Shown: positions 8,825 to 18,652, numbered from the stretch's first letter. The stretch is DNA of 64,000 nucleotides from Bergeyella sp. (GCA_030263285.1 SZYB01000002.1:124001-188000), one strand, 5' to 3'. Made by a program: numbers and translations. The notes: generated by a model not told the origin, from the sequence alone.

Positions 8825-9952
8825 TTATTTTACCGTGTAACTTATTACTTTCCACTCATCATTCACATTCTTTAGACCAAAATCCGCGTGCAAAGAGGTG
8901 GTCTTTCCGTCTTTTCTTCCCATGTCGAAGGTAACCGATACTTTGGCAGAACTGTCTGATATTAAAAATTCGGACATATTTTTTATTTCTATTTGTTCTA
9001 TCCCTCCAAAACCTGATATGGGATCCACAAACTTCTCATAAGTATCCCATTGGGGGTTAGCTACCTTTTCATATGCTTCCTTAAACCTTTTTTTACTCAC
9101 CTGTGCCAAAAATCCCTCCACTAACTTTTTGAGACTACCAGAATGTATGGAAAGTGTTTCCTGGTTGTCCTGTTCTGGAGCAAAAGATCCCCCAGACTCT
9201 TCAGACACTTTCATAAGCACTTTGGGATTTACCCGTACTCCCTTTCTTGTCGTTATAAAATCTTTATTCGCAGTTTTTATTCTTACCCGAATATCAATCT
9301 TATTGTCCCTTATTTTATCCTCCGGAAAGGCATCCGTTCTGATAACAAAACCCTTAAAATCATTGTTGTGTATCAAACTTTTTGAGGCATATATCTTCCC
9401 CTCATACCCCATCACTTCAAGGATAGTTTCCAGACTCGCTTGTGAGAATTCAACGGGCTTAGAATCTTCATCTACCAAACGGGGAACCACCAGAAGAGCC
9501 TTCGCACCCATAACAGAATCTTTCATGCTTTCCCTTATGTCTATAACCAATGCATGGGCTTCTATATCATTGGGATCATGCTCTATGACATCAGGCGCCG
9601 ATTCAAAGATATTCATATTGCCCAAAGAAGGAGGTCCTTTGCTACTCCATTCTACACGATTATCCTGAGCCACCCGATCTGCAAACTGTAAAATTTGTTC
9701 TACACTTTTCCTATTAAGAATGCTGGCTAGTTTCTTCAAGGACTCAAAATCGCTTTCGTCTTTTGCCTCGTAGGTCTTAATAATGTACAACGCCTCACGG
9801 AATTTTACCTGCTGCAAAGTACTGAGTTGCGTCGCCATACCGTTAATACTTCTCTGAAAATTCTTTAAGGAACTTGCGTCCACGGTACTTTTTTTGCAAG
9901 CAGCAAAAAAGAACACCACGGCGAAAACGCCAAAGAAAGAGAAACGCTTCAT
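8825..9952 (-). CDS. Conserved flavobacterial lipoprotein of unknown function
   Basis: 375 residues with a clear lipoprotein signal peptide (hydrophobic FFGVFAVVFFF, lipobox FAAC, Cys19). After an N-terminal helical part there is a central region of mixed strands and helices with no enzyme motif I recognise. The last 110 residues (KKLVEGFLAQVSKKRFKEAYE ... DEWKVISYTVK) resemble an NTF2/SnoaL-like alpha+beta fold ending in a W.v. strand; this is inference from pattern. A TATTTTTG box lies 13 nt upstream. It heads a probable operon with apt. Confidence 0.8.
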   Translation of the reverse strand: MKRFSFFGVFAVVFFFAACKKSTVDASSLKNFQRSINGMATQLSTLQQVKFREALYIIKTYEAKDESDFESLKKLASILNRKSVEQILQFADRVAQDNRVEWSSKGPPSLGNMNIFESAPDVIEHDPNDIEAHALVIDIRESMKDSVMGAKALLVVPRLVDEDSKPVEFSQASLETILEVMGYEGKIYASKSLIHNNDFKGFVIRTDAFPEDKIRDNKIDIRVRIKTANKDFITTRKGVRVNPKVLMKVSEESGGSFAPEQDNQETLSIHSGSLKKLVEGFLAQVSKKRFKEAYEKVANPQWDTYEKFVDPISGFGGIEQIEIKNMSEFLISDSSAKVSVTFDMGRKDGKTTSLHADFGLKNVNDEWKVISYTVK

Positions 9953-9964
9953 ATTTTTTTTCTA

Positions 9965-9972
9965 CAAAAATA
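9965..9972 (-). promoter_or_regulatory. -7 box for the lipoprotein-apt operon
   Basis: Minus strand TATTTTTG (TAnnTTTG). It sits directly after the act-operon terminator, and the predicted transcription start is about 6 nt before ATG 9952. The -33 element is not clear. Confidence 0.45.
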
Positions 9973-9973
9973 G

Positions 9974-9999
9974 AAAAAAGCCCAATAATTCTTGGGCTT
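9974..9999 (-). terminator. Intrinsic terminator of the act operon
   Basis: Read on the minus strand, an 8-bp perfect stem AAGCCCAA / TTGGGCTT with a 6-nt loop is followed by a run of T. It lies 31 bp beyond the actF stop codon, so it should end the act transcript. Confidence 0.75.
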
Positions 10000-10029
10000 A
10001 TAAACCAATATGATAAAATATTTGTCCCA

Positions 10030-11352
10030 CTAAAATGGATATTCATATATTTTGGATTCATGCAAAAAAGGATTTCCCTCCGGAATCAACTTAAGTTTTG
10101 ACAGTGCGGTGAGCACGGTAAACATAAAAAGACCCGTGACAGACAGAAGTGCACCAATTTCCAAAAAACCTATGCTCCAAAATGGTCCCACGGTTCCGGG
10201 CATCACCATGTTAAAATAATCTATCCAGTGACCCAAAAGAACAATACCTGCCATGAGAGACACCACTTTATAATTTCTCTTGATACCTGAACTTACCATT
10301 ACCAAAAGAGGCAACAAGAAATTAACAATCAACATAGGAAGAAAAGTGGGAGCATAATAGGCAAATCTACCGAAGAAATAATTTACCTCTTCCGGGATAT
10401 TGGCATACCAGTAGAGCATAAACTGCGCAAACCAAGTATACGTCCAGAGCATAGAAGTGGCAAATAAAAACTTACCCAAATCGTGCAAATGATTATCGTT
10501 AAACTGAGGTAATACTCCTATTTTTTTAAGGTAAACACTTACCAGTATAATTACAGCAACCGCACCGGATAAACAGCTTACCATAGCATACCACACATAC
10601 ATGGTAGAATACCAATGAGGATCTATGGACATCAACCAATCCCATGCCCAGGCAGCAGAGCAAAAACCAAAAAACACAATATAACCCACACTCCAATTAT
10701 ATAAATTTTTATAATCTTTTATTTCTTTAGTTTTGTCTAGTTTTCTAGATAAACTCTTCAATTTCCACACGAAAAAAGAAGTTCCGAATACATAAATGAG
10801 GTTTCTCACCACATAAAAAGGAATGTTAAGAAACTTCTTCTTCTCAAAAAGTATTACGTCAAAATTAGGATTATTTGGATCGGTAAGACTGCTATCCATC
10901 CAATGAAATAAATGCCCTACATGCGTAACATTAAGAAACATGATAATAAGTAATATTACTCCACCCACAGGAAGATAGGATGCTATAGCCTCCATCACGC
11001 GGGTGATAATGATAGACCATCCTGCATGAGCAACATGCTGTATAGAGTAAAAAAACAAGGCACACGCACTTATTCCAAATAAGAAAACAGCTATGGTGTG
11101 TACTGCAGCAAGAGGTTTATTATGAATTTGACGCTTCGCTGTCTCAAAATGTGCATTTTCGTCCTGAGGACCTACAAGCTCACTGGAATGAGTGGGAACA
11201 TTGATGCCGCTTTTTTGAGATGCCTTCATCATCTGCATAATTTTTTCATTGCCTATGCTATGATTAATGAAATACCCTATTCCGAAAAGAACCATGCCTC
11301 CAAACAACAGGAAGAGAGATAACGATCTTAATTTAGGAGAAAACGTATACAT
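10030..11352 (-). CDS. actF: Alternative Complex III, integral membrane subunit ActF
   Basis: 440 residues and ten or so predicted membrane helices, related to ActC/NrfD. It forms half of the quinol-oxidising membrane module of Alternative Complex III. The first helix (SLFLLFGGMVLFGIGYF) is followed by a periplasmic loop and an AHAGWSIIITRVMEAIASYLPVGG segment typical of the subunit; FAQFMLYWYANIPEE in the middle is characteristic. It is last in the actABCDEF order, 22 bp after actE, and is followed by a terminator. Confidence 0.94.
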   Translation of the reverse strand: MYTFSPKLRSLSLFLLFGGMVLFGIGYFINHSIGNEKIMQMMKASQKSGINVPTHSSELVGPQDENAHFETAKRQIHNKPLAAVHTIAVFLFGISACALFFYSIQHVAHAGWSIIITRVMEAIASYLPVGGVILLIIMFLNVTHVGHLFHWMDSSLTDPNNPNFDVILFEKKKFLNIPFYVVRNLIYVFGTSFFVWKLKSLSRKLDKTKEIKDYKNLYNWSVGYIVFFGFCSAAWAWDWLMSIDPHWYSTMYVWYAMVSCLSGAVAVIILVSVYLKKIGVLPQFNDNHLHDLGKFLFATSMLWTYTWFAQFMLYWYANIPEEVNYFFGRFAYYAPTFLPMLIVNFLLPLLVMVSSGIKRNYKVVSLMAGIVLLGHWIDYFNMVMPGTVGPFWSIGFLEIGALLSVTGLFMFTVLTALSKLKLIPEGNPFLHESKIYEYPF

Positions 11353-11374
11353 TTTGTCTTTTTGTAAGTTTAGA

Positions 11375-12079
11375 TTAAGGGTTAGCGGAAGAATTATCGG
11401 CTCCTGCTGCTACAGCGGGAGTTTTCTTAAACTCATTCATCACATACATCGCTACTCTCCACCGATCACCGGGGGTGAGCTGCCCCGCATAAGAGCCCAT
11501 CATGTTTCTACCGTAGGTAAGCACATAATGTACAGACCCTACCGTGATCTCTCTGTCTGCATAATTAGGTACTCCCAGATAAGACCCAGATTGCACTATA
11601 GATCCCTGACCATCCCCTGCTTTTCCGTGACAGGCAGCACAAGTCTTTTCGTACAAAATTTTGCCCTTTTTTAGGTCTTTGTCTTCATTTACGGGGTTGA
11701 GAGGAGAGACCGTAATTTTTTTTGAGTTTTCATAACCCGCATTATAATCATCTGCCGAAAGAGAAACCCCTCCATTTTCCTCCACCAACGCCTCAGAGTT
11801 CTGAGGAACCGTTCCAGCTACAGGAACAAGAGCCGTGGCTCCCTCATTTTTCACAAAGGCAGGAATATCATTATCGTGCTTGGAATAAGGATCCTGCGCC
11901 TTCATAAGAGGATCATAAGCAACAGGATAATACATATCCGGAAAATACACCAGCGGGGGATTTTCTTTAGGTTTACAAGAACCCAAAAGAAGTAAAAAAC
12001 CCAAAAACGCACCTGGGACAAAAGTGCCTTTCATCAGAATAATTTTTTGAGTTACAAAATACGTCTTAGATATCATCAT
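11375..12079 (-). CDS. actE: Alternative Complex III, mono-heme cytochrome c subunit ActE
   Basis: 234 residues with a lipoprotein-like signal (LLLGSC) and one c-type heme site, CAACHG, at about residue 145, with a Met ligand candidate in the ..MMGSYAGQL segment. ActE transfers electrons from the complex to soluble cytochrome c or directly to an oxidase. The segment Y.DMYYPVAYDPL after the signal is typical of ActE. The start at 12079 overlaps the actD stop by 4 bp. An internal start at about 12034 (MKGTFVPG) would give a tidier signal peptide and cannot be excluded. Confidence 0.93.
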   Translation of the reverse strand: MMISKTYFVTQKIILMKGTFVPGAFLGFLLLLGSCKPKENPPLVYFPDMYYPVAYDPLMKAQDPYSKHDNDIPAFVKNEGATALVPVAGTVPQNSEALVEENGGVSLSADDYNAGYENSKKITVSPLNPVNEDKDLKKGKILYEKTCAACHGKAGDGQGSIVQSGSYLGVPNYADREITVGSVHYVLTYGRNMMGSYAGQLTPGDRWRVAMYVMNEFKKTPAVAAGADNSSANP

Positions 12080-12612
12080 AATTTTCTTGATTCTGTATCC
12101 TTTACAGAGATTTCTTCTGCTCCGGTTTCTATCAATACGCGCTTAATGGTCTCCACGTCATCACTGACCAACTCCATCATAAACTTGTCATCCGTTGTGC
12201 GAGGGTCTGGGTTCTGAGCCGGAGCCCCCGGGTACATCTTATTCCTTATAAGATAAGTGAGAGACATCATGTGTGCGGCACAAAAAACCATCAATTCAAA
12301 CATAGGTACCACAAAAGCGGGCATATTATGAGCCCAATCAAAAGCAGGCTTCCCCCCGATGTTTTGGGGCCAATCATGATTCATTATATAATAGGTGGTA
12401 AGCCCGCCGATACACACCCCATACACCGCATAAATAAAAGCCGCATCGGATATACGGGTCTTTTTCAGCCCCAAAGCCTTATCTAAACCATGTACGGGAA
12501 AAGGGCTGTACACTTCGTTTATTTTTATTCCCTTATCAACAAACGCACGCACACCGTTCATCAAATCATCTTCGTCTGCGTACACTCCGTATATAATTTT
12601 AGTGGTGCTCAT
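12076..12612 (-). CDS. actD: Alternative Complex III subunit ActD (DUF3341)
   Basis: 178 residues, normal length. The N-terminal cytoplasmic part (IYGVYADEDDLMNGVRAF, INEVYSPFPVHGLD) is the DUF3341 signature, followed by two membrane helices (about residues 60-78 and 95-120). ActD is a small membrane subunit needed for assembly of the complex. Its start overlaps the actC stop by 14 bp and its stop overlaps actE by 4 bp, so it is translationally coupled. Confidence 0.95.
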   Translation of the reverse strand: MSTTKIIYGVYADEDDLMNGVRAFVDKGIKINEVYSPFPVHGLDKALGLKKTRISDAAFIYAVYGVCIGGLTTYYIMNHDWPQNIGGKPAFDWAHNMPAFVVPMFELMVFCAAHMMSLTYLIRNKMYPGAPAQNPDPRTTDDKFMMELVSDDVETIKRVLIETGAEEISVKDTESRKL

Positions 12613-13993
12613 CTCCCTCTTTTGCTTTATAAGTTTCGCCTGATATTTTCAAAATAGATTTTAACTCTGCCTGAGCGATCACCGGGAAAGTTCTGGCATA
12701 TAACAAGAATAAAACAGAGAAAAAACCCAAAGTGCCCAAATATACCCCCACATCAATAACCGTAGGCTTAAACATGGTCCAAGATCCGGGCAGATAATCT
12801 CTGGAAAGGTTGATTACAATGATGTCAAATCGCTCAAACCACATCCCAATGTTGATCACCAAGGCAATTAAAAAAGTAGCCAGTATATTGGTCCGTACTT
12901 TCTTAAACCAAAAAAGTGCAGGAATAACCAAATTACAGATAATAAGCGCCCAAAACGCCCACCAATAAGGACCGGTAGCCGCACCTGGAGACAGATAGGT
13001 AAAATCTTCAAACCTAGACCCGGAATACCACGCGATAAAATATTCTACCGCATATGCCACGGTAACCATACCCCCTGTGACGATGATGACAATATTCATA
13101 ATCTCTATATGATACATCGTGATATAATCCTCCAAATGGCACACTTTTCTCGCCACCAAAAGAAGCGTCTGTACCATAGCGAAACCGGAAAATATAGCTC
13201 CGGCCACAAAATAAGGAGGATAAATGGTGGAATGCCAACCCTTTATTACCGAAGTAGAAAAGTCAAAAGATACCGTAGTATGCACGGAAAACACAAGCGG
13301 TGTGGCAAGTCCGGCAAGTACTAAAGAAAGCTCTTCAAACCTCTGCCAATGCTTGGCTTTCCCCCCCCAACCAAAAGCCAAAAACGTATACATTTTTTTT
13401 GTGAAAGGAGTTTTGGCTCTATCCCGAATCATGGCAAAATCCGGAATCAGCCCCATAAACCAAAACACGGTGGATACGGAAAAATAAGTGGAAATCGCAA
13501 AAACATCCCAAAGGAGAGGAGAGTTAAAATTAGGCCAAAGAGAGCCAAACTGATTAGGCAAAGGAAACACCCAGTATCCCACCCAAACTCTACCCATATG
13601 TATTACAGGAAAGATGGCAGCCTGCACTACCGCAAAAATAGTCATGGCTTCTGCCGACCGATTCACCGACATCCTCCACCTTTGTCTAAATAATAATAAA
13701 ACTGCAGAGATTAGGGTGCCCGCGTGGCCTATCCCTACCCACCATACAAAATTGGTGATATCCCACCCCCAATTGATCGTCCTGTTAAGTCCCCATGCTC
13801 CTATTCCCGTGCCTATGGTATAAGCGATACAACCAAATCCATAAATAAAGAACACCAAAGCAGCATACATGGAAACCCACCACAAACGCCCGGCTCTCTC
13901 CTCTATAGGTCGGGCAATATCTTCTGTAATGTCATGATAAGACTTGTGGCCGATAATCAGCGGCTCCCTGATAGGGGCTTCGTAATGTGACAT
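12599..13993 (-). CDS. actC: Alternative Complex III, NrfD-like quinol-oxidising subunit ActC
   Basis: 464 residues with about ten membrane helices of the NrfD/PsrC family. It carries the quinol site and sits beside ActB. Family features include INWGWDITNFVWWVGIGHAGTLISA near residue 75 and the FDFSTSVIKGWHSTIYPPYF segment near 250. A run of eight consecutive G (C8 at 13361-13368 on the plus strand) encodes Gly-Gly within FGWGGKAKHW; this is a slippage-prone site in an otherwise intact gene. It lies 16 bp downstream of actB. Confidence 0.95.
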   Translation of the reverse strand: MSHYEAPIREPLIIGHKSYHDITEDIARPIEERAGRLWWVSMYAALVFFIYGFGCIAYTIGTGIGAWGLNRTINWGWDITNFVWWVGIGHAGTLISAVLLLFRQRWRMSVNRSAEAMTIFAVVQAAIFPVIHMGRVWVGYWVFPLPNQFGSLWPNFNSPLLWDVFAISTYFSVSTVFWFMGLIPDFAMIRDRAKTPFTKKMYTFLAFGWGGKAKHWQRFEELSLVLAGLATPLVFSVHTTVSFDFSTSVIKGWHSTIYPPYFVAGAIFSGFAMVQTLLLVARKVCHLEDYITMYHIEIMNIVIIVTGGMVTVAYAVEYFIAWYSGSRFEDFTYLSPGAATGPYWWAFWALIICNLVIPALFWFKKVRTNILATFLIALVINIGMWFERFDIIVINLSRDYLPGSWTMFKPTVIDVGVYLGTLGFFSVLFLLYARTFPVIAQAELKSILKISGETYKAKEGDEHH

Positions 13994-14009
13994 TTTTCTA
14001 CCTTTTTAT

Positions 14010-17000
14010 TTATATTTTTTCCTCTTCTCTATTTCTCACTTTAGTATGATAAAATACATTGGGCTTTGTTCCTATCTCCTCAAGAAGGAAATACCTTCTG
14101 TTACTGCCAAATAATTTCCTTACCTCTGAAGCAGAATCATTCATATCTCCAAACTTCATAGCTCCCGTGGGACAAGCTCTCGCACATGCACAAGAATCTT
14201 GGAACTCTTGATCGGTTACTCTTCTTCCCTCTTTCTTTGCCGTAAGGATAGTCGCCTGAGTTTCCTGAATGCAAAGCGAACACTTCTCCATCACTCCACG
14301 CGTTCTCACCACTACATCCGGATTAAGCACCATCCTCCCCAAATCGTTATTCATCTGATAGTCAAACTTATCATTGAGCGCATAGTTAAACCAATTAAAT
14401 CGGCGTACTTTATAAGGACAGTTATTCGCACAATAACGCGTACCAATACAACGGTTGTAAGCCATATGATTCTGCCCCTGTTTTCCGTGAGAAGTAGCCG
14501 CCACAGGACAAACCGTTTCGCAAGGAGCATGATTACAATGCTGGCACATTACAGGCTGAAAGATCACATCCGGATTTTCTGCAGGATGATTGAGTACCCC
14601 CCCCTCTTTATCAAATGCATTCCCATAAAGTTCCGGAACATTAAGTCCCTGTTTTATGCCTTCATAAACCTCCAATTTCTCTTTTGAAGAATAATAACGA
14701 TCTATCCTTAACCAATACATATCCCGCGACATTCTTATCTCTTCTTTACCTACTACCGGTACATTATTCTCCGCCTGGCAAGCGACAACACAAGCCCCGC
14801 ATCCCGTACATGTATTGAGATCCACAGAGAGGTTAAAATGGGGACCATCTGCATCATCAAAAGCATCCCAAAGATCAATTTTCCTTCCCGGCAGGGTTCC
14901 GTTTATGGTGTGGTACTCAAGAGGCTTATTCCAACCTTTCTGTGGGTCATCAAACGGAATATTAACAAACTCTTCCAGTGTCACCTCTTTGGCAATCTCA
15001 TAACGACCCATAAGGGTATTCTGCAACTGCATCCCCGCAAACTTATGCGTGGATCCCGTCTTTTCTATTTTCACATTTCCGACAGATAAATTCGTCCCGT
15101 CAAAAAGCGGATAGGCGTTCACTCCTACTTCGGCTACCTTTCCGGAATTCTTTTTGCCATACCCCAAAGCAAGCCCCAAAGAGCCCTTGGCCTGCCCCGG
15201 CTGTACAAACACAGGCACCTCTCGTAAAGTGATTCCCCCTGCGGTAACATTTACCTTATCTCCATCCAACTGCATTCTTCCGTTAAGATCATTTTTGAGA
15301 CCAAACTCCTTTGCATCTTCCGGAGAAATAGTGAGATAGTTGTCCCAAGACATCCTGGTAATGGGATCCGGAAGTTCCTGCAACCAAGGATTGTTGGCCT
15401 GCGTCCCGTCTCCCACAGCGGTACTTGTATAAAAAGTAAGCTCAAGACCGGAAGAAGGCTGGGTTAATCTTTCTATAGCCCTCTCTGCATTTCCTCCCAA
15501 GTACGAAAGCATGTATCCACCAGAAATTTCATTAATCCCGTTATAAAGCGCCTTGTTAAAGGATACTCCGCCGAGCAGAGAAGACGCATTGGATTTCAAA
15601 TAACTGTAATAATCACCGGCATCGCTGTTTTTTCCGTTGATCCACACCAATAAAGACTCTTCTAATTGTCTAGGCTTGAATATTTTTTGTATCGTGGGCT
15701 GCGTAAGAACATACACCCCTGTCTGAGGCATAAAATCACCCCAAGACTCAAGCCAGTTAGCCACGGGAATTACCGCTTTTGATGCCTCATAAATTTCATT
15801 TTTCTTATCCAAAAAAGAAATCACATTAGGCACCTTAGACAAAAGCTTCCGAAAATCGCTCCCTTTAGAAGAGGAATAAATAGGATTTACATTATAAATG
15901 ATAAGAGTATCCACAGACCCCTGTGCTACCCAAGATAAAAATTCTTTATATCTCTCAGCATCAAATTCTTTAAGAAAATTAGCCTTACCTGTAAAGGCTT
16001 TTGATCCTATCTTTTGATTGATGAGATGCGAAAGCACCACAGCCTCTTTGGAGCCATCTGCAAGTACTAACGCCCGAGATCCCTTTGCCCGTATCTCCTT
16101 TACAATTCTTAGGGCAATTTTATCGCTTGTACCCCCAGAGAGACCTTTATACACCTCTACTAAAAGCTTATTAATCTCACTGGGTTTTAGTCTGATTCTC
16201 GTATCTGCATTGGCTCCGGTAAGAGATAAATTAGACTCTACCTGAATATGCCTTAACATGTTTTCCCCAGGCTTTCTTGCGGTTGCATAAGAAGTCTCTA
16301 GACTCTGAGCATTGAAATCTCCTAAAAAATCTGCTCCAAAAGAAACTACTAATCGTGTATCTGAAAGATCATAGACGGGAAGTGCTCGTTTCCCAAAGAC
16401 CTCCGCCGCTGCATCCAGATTTGCAGCATACGGGAATGCATCATAAACTACAAGTTCTGCCGTGGGATACTTCGTCTTAAATTCCGAAAAAAGTTTTTTG
16501 AAACTTGGAGACGGAAAAGAATGAGTGAGAATCACAATCTTCTTCCCAGAGCTTGCTGCCCCCGACAAAGACGCCAACACATAACTGTCTACCTTATCAA
16601 AGGTAGTGTCTTTTTTATCCAGCTTAGGTTGCTTTATTTTCTCATTATCATAAAGAGACAGCACACTAGCCTGCGTTCTTGCATTCGTCTTTCCCAAATC
16701 CTTCGCAGCAGGATTAGGCTCTATCTTTATAGGTCTCCCCTCTCTTGTTTTCACTAGCACGCTTGCAAAATCAAACCCATCAAAAAATGCAGAAGCATAA
16801 TAGTTAGGAATGCCAGGGATGATATTTTTAGGTTTTACCACATAGGGTATGGTCTTGATAACGGGTGCTTCACACGCAGCCATGGTAACAGCAGCCGTAG
16901 AAAAACCCAAGAGTTTAAGAAAATCCCTACGAGAGGTGGGGTTAGTTTTAGTATTCTCCTCTTCTAAAAATTTCTCTACGGGGATCTCATTCGCAAACTC

Positions 17001-17078
17001 TCTCTGAGCCAACCTGTTATTTAGGCCGGAATCGTTCAACTCATGAATACTTCTAAACTGTATTTTATTTGAAGCCAT
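14010..17078 (-). CDS. actB: Alternative Complex III, Fe-S/molybdopterin-oxidoreductase-like subunit ActB
   Basis: 1022 residues, the fused form. The N-terminal part has a twin-arginine-type signal SRRDFLKLLGFSTAA at about residue 48, then a domain like molybdopterin oxidoreductases that in ActB proteins has lost the cofactor. The C-terminal part is a ferredoxin-like domain with cysteine groups CTGCGACVVAC (about 757), CQHCNHAPCETVCP (about 843), CIGTRYCANNCPY (about 875) and CSLC...CACARACPTGA (930-965), enough for three [4Fe-4S] and one [3Fe-4S] cluster. A G8 tract (14597-14604) encodes the Gly-Gly of EGGVLNH. It lies 24 bp after actA. Confidence 0.95.
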   Translation of the reverse strand: MASNKIQFRSIHELNDSGLNNRLAQREFANEIPVEKFLEEENTKTNPTSRRDFLKLLGFSTAAVTMAACEAPVIKTIPYVVKPKNIIPGIPNYYASAFFDGFDFASVLVKTREGRPIKIEPNPAAKDLGKTNARTQASVLSLYDNEKIKQPKLDKKDTTFDKVDSYVLASLSGAASSGKKIVILTHSFPSPSFKKLFSEFKTKYPTAELVVYDAFPYAANLDAAAEVFGKRALPVYDLSDTRLVVSFGADFLGDFNAQSLETSYATARKPGENMLRHIQVESNLSLTGANADTRIRLKPSEINKLLVEVYKGLSGGTSDKIALRIVKEIRAKGSRALVLADGSKEAVVLSHLINQKIGSKAFTGKANFLKEFDAERYKEFLSWVAQGSVDTLIIYNVNPIYSSSKGSDFRKLLSKVPNVISFLDKKNEIYEASKAVIPVANWLESWGDFMPQTGVYVLTQPTIQKIFKPRQLEESLLVWINGKNSDAGDYYSYLKSNASSLLGGVSFNKALYNGINEISGGYMLSYLGGNAERAIERLTQPSSGLELTFYTSTAVGDGTQANNPWLQELPDPITRMSWDNYLTISPEDAKEFGLKNDLNGRMQLDGDKVNVTAGGITLREVPVFVQPGQAKGSLGLALGYGKKNSGKVAEVGVNAYPLFDGTNLSVGNVKIEKTGSTHKFAGMQLQNTLMGRYEIAKEVTLEEFVNIPFDDPQKGWNKPLEYHTINGTLPGRKIDLWDAFDDADGPHFNLSVDLNTCTGCGACVVACQAENNVPVVGKEEIRMSRDMYWLRIDRYYSSKEKLEVYEGIKQGLNVPELYGNAFDKEGGVLNHPAENPDVIFQPVMCQHCNHAPCETVCPVAATSHGKQGQNHMAYNRCIGTRYCANNCPYKVRRFNWFNYALNDKFDYQMNNDLGRMVLNPDVVVRTRGVMEKCSLCIQETQATILTAKKEGRRVTDQEFQDSCACARACPTGAMKFGDMNDSASEVRKLFGSNRRYFLLEEIGTKPNVFYHTKVRNREEEKI

Positions 17079-17102
17079 TGGTACTTCTTTATTTTTTTTT
17101 GT

Positions 17103-18461
17103 TTAATAGTGACATTTACCACACTCCATCCCTCCTATCGCATCTACCGTTATTTTCCCTTCTGATAACGGATACTGTTTTTTGAGCTTCTCATGCAAAC
17201 CCTGGAAATACTCTTTATTGTATCCATTGTTCATATCCACCTCCGTGGTTCTGTGACACTCTATACACCAACCCATCGTAAAGTCATTGGCCATCTGTAC
17301 CACATTCATGGTATCCACCTTTCCGTGACAAGCCTTACACACTACATCTACCGGCGCGTCTGGATTCTTTTTATTATACGAGGATATAATGGCCTGCTCC
17401 CCTACAATAACGTGCTGTGAGTGATTAAAATACACAAAATCCTGCATATTATGTATTCTGACCCATTCCACAGGCTTTGTCTTTCCGGTATATTTCTGAG
17501 TCTCCGAATCCCAACCTGCGTGTTCATAAATCTTTTTAATCTCTCCATCATAAAATTCTTTACTTTTCCCGGGCTCTATATACTTGCCTTTATATTCGGA
17601 AATATTTCTATGACAATTCATACACACATTGAGTGAAGGAATTTCAGAAACCTTGCCATATTTTGCTCCGGAGTGACAAAACTGGCAATCTATTTTGTTT
17701 TCTCCTGCATGAATTTTATGAGAAAAATAAATCGGTTGTTCTGGTTTATACCCCTTGTATACCCCAATCCACATAAGAGAATTCCATACTCCATACAACG
17801 CAAATAAAACAAGAATACCAAGGAGTGCCTTACCCGCATAATGATAACGGGCATACAGTTCTCCAAAAGAACGAACCTGTGTAGAATTCAAAGAACCGAG
17901 TTCCTCTGATTGCTGAAGTTTTACCAGTTGTCTTAGTTTGGCTAAAAGCCAGACCAACAAACCTATCACAGTAAACAAAGCCCCTATCATCACTTTTGAG
18001 TTCAGACTGGCCTGATCCGATCCGTCACCGGAGGCTACAGTACCGGTTGTGCTTTCCTCCACTTTGGGCTCCTCCTTTGGGGGATTAGACGTGTAGGCCA
18101 AAATATTGCTTATGTCCTGATTGGTGAGATTAGGAAAGACCTGCATCTCGGACTTGTTAAACTTTGCAAACACTTCATTTGCATACTTATTCCCGGAGGC
18201 CCTAAGACTCTTATTGTCTTTTATCCACTTATAAAGCCAGTCTAAACCGATGTTTTCGTCTTTTTTAAGCCTTTCCACTACACCGCCCAACGCGGGACCT
18301 ATCAGTTGCTTATCCAGCGCATGACATGCCGCACAATTGGTCTCAAAAAGTTTCTTTCCAGCCACCGGATCTCCCTCCTGCGCATGCGTTACAGCAGCCA
18401 CTAAAAGAAACAGACCAAGAGTCAACAGACGGCTTTTACAATGGTTTATCCAACGAATCAT
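17103..18461 (-). CDS. actA: Alternative Complex III, multiheme cytochrome c subunit ActA with fused mono-heme domain
   Basis: 452 residues. A signal peptide (to about VTHAQ) precedes a class I cytochrome c domain (CAACH at 43-47), two membrane helices (about 154-175 and 211-235) and a pentaheme domain with CQFCH, CMNCH, CKACH, CIECH and CGKCH, the last two residues from the C-terminus. There are thus six CXXCH sites. ActA forms the periplasmic electron wire of the complex. It is the promoter-proximal gene of actABCDEF, and a TACTTTTG box lies at 18515-18522. No cytochrome oxidase genes follow the operon in this window. Confidence 0.95.
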   Translation of the reverse strand: MIRWINHCKSRLLTLGLFLLVAAVTHAQEGDPVAGKKLFETNCAACHALDKQLIGPALGGVVERLKKDENIGLDWLYKWIKDNKSLRASGNKYANEVFAKFNKSEMQVFPNLTNQDISNILAYTSNPPKEEPKVEESTTGTVASGDGSDQASLNSKVMIGALFTVIGLLVWLLAKLRQLVKLQQSEELGSLNSTQVRSFGELYARYHYAGKALLGILVLFALYGVWNSLMWIGVYKGYKPEQPIYFSHKIHAGENKIDCQFCHSGAKYGKVSEIPSLNVCMNCHRNISEYKGKYIEPGKSKEFYDGEIKKIYEHAGWDSETQKYTGKTKPVEWVRIHNMQDFVYFNHSQHVIVGEQAIISSYNKKNPDAPVDVVCKACHGKVDTMNVVQMANDFTMGWCIECHRTTEVDMNNGYNKEYFQGLHEKLKKQYPLSEGKITVDAIGGMECGKCHY

Positions 18462-18514
18462 TTATTTGTTAAATAGGGTTATCCTTGCACTAGACTTAAA
18501 CAAATTCAGTCCCG

Positions 18515-18522
18515 CAAAAGTA
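18515..18522 (-). promoter_or_regulatory. Candidate -7 box of the act operon
   Basis: Minus strand TACTTTTG, matching TAnnTTTG, about 54 nt upstream of the actA ATG. No convincing -33 TTG is visible. It is back to back with the SPOR-gene promoter. Confidence 0.4.
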
Positions 18523-18604
18523 AAACATTTAGTATGAAATTGATAAAGTCATCCAAGTGCATTTTATCATTGATATACAATTTATACTGGTTCTAAATAA
18601 TGGT

Positions 18605-18635
18605 TTTGGTATATTCTTGGTTTGTCTTACTTTTG
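18605..18635 (+). promoter_or_regulatory. Promoter of the SPOR-domain gene, near-perfect consensus
   Basis: TTTG at 18605-18608, exactly 19 nt, then TACTTTTG at 18628-18635. The predicted transcription start (about 18642) lies about 11 nt before ATG 18653 and rules out the longer in-frame start at 18557. Confidence 0.75.
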
Positions 18636-18652
18636 CTGAAAATAAACTCTGG

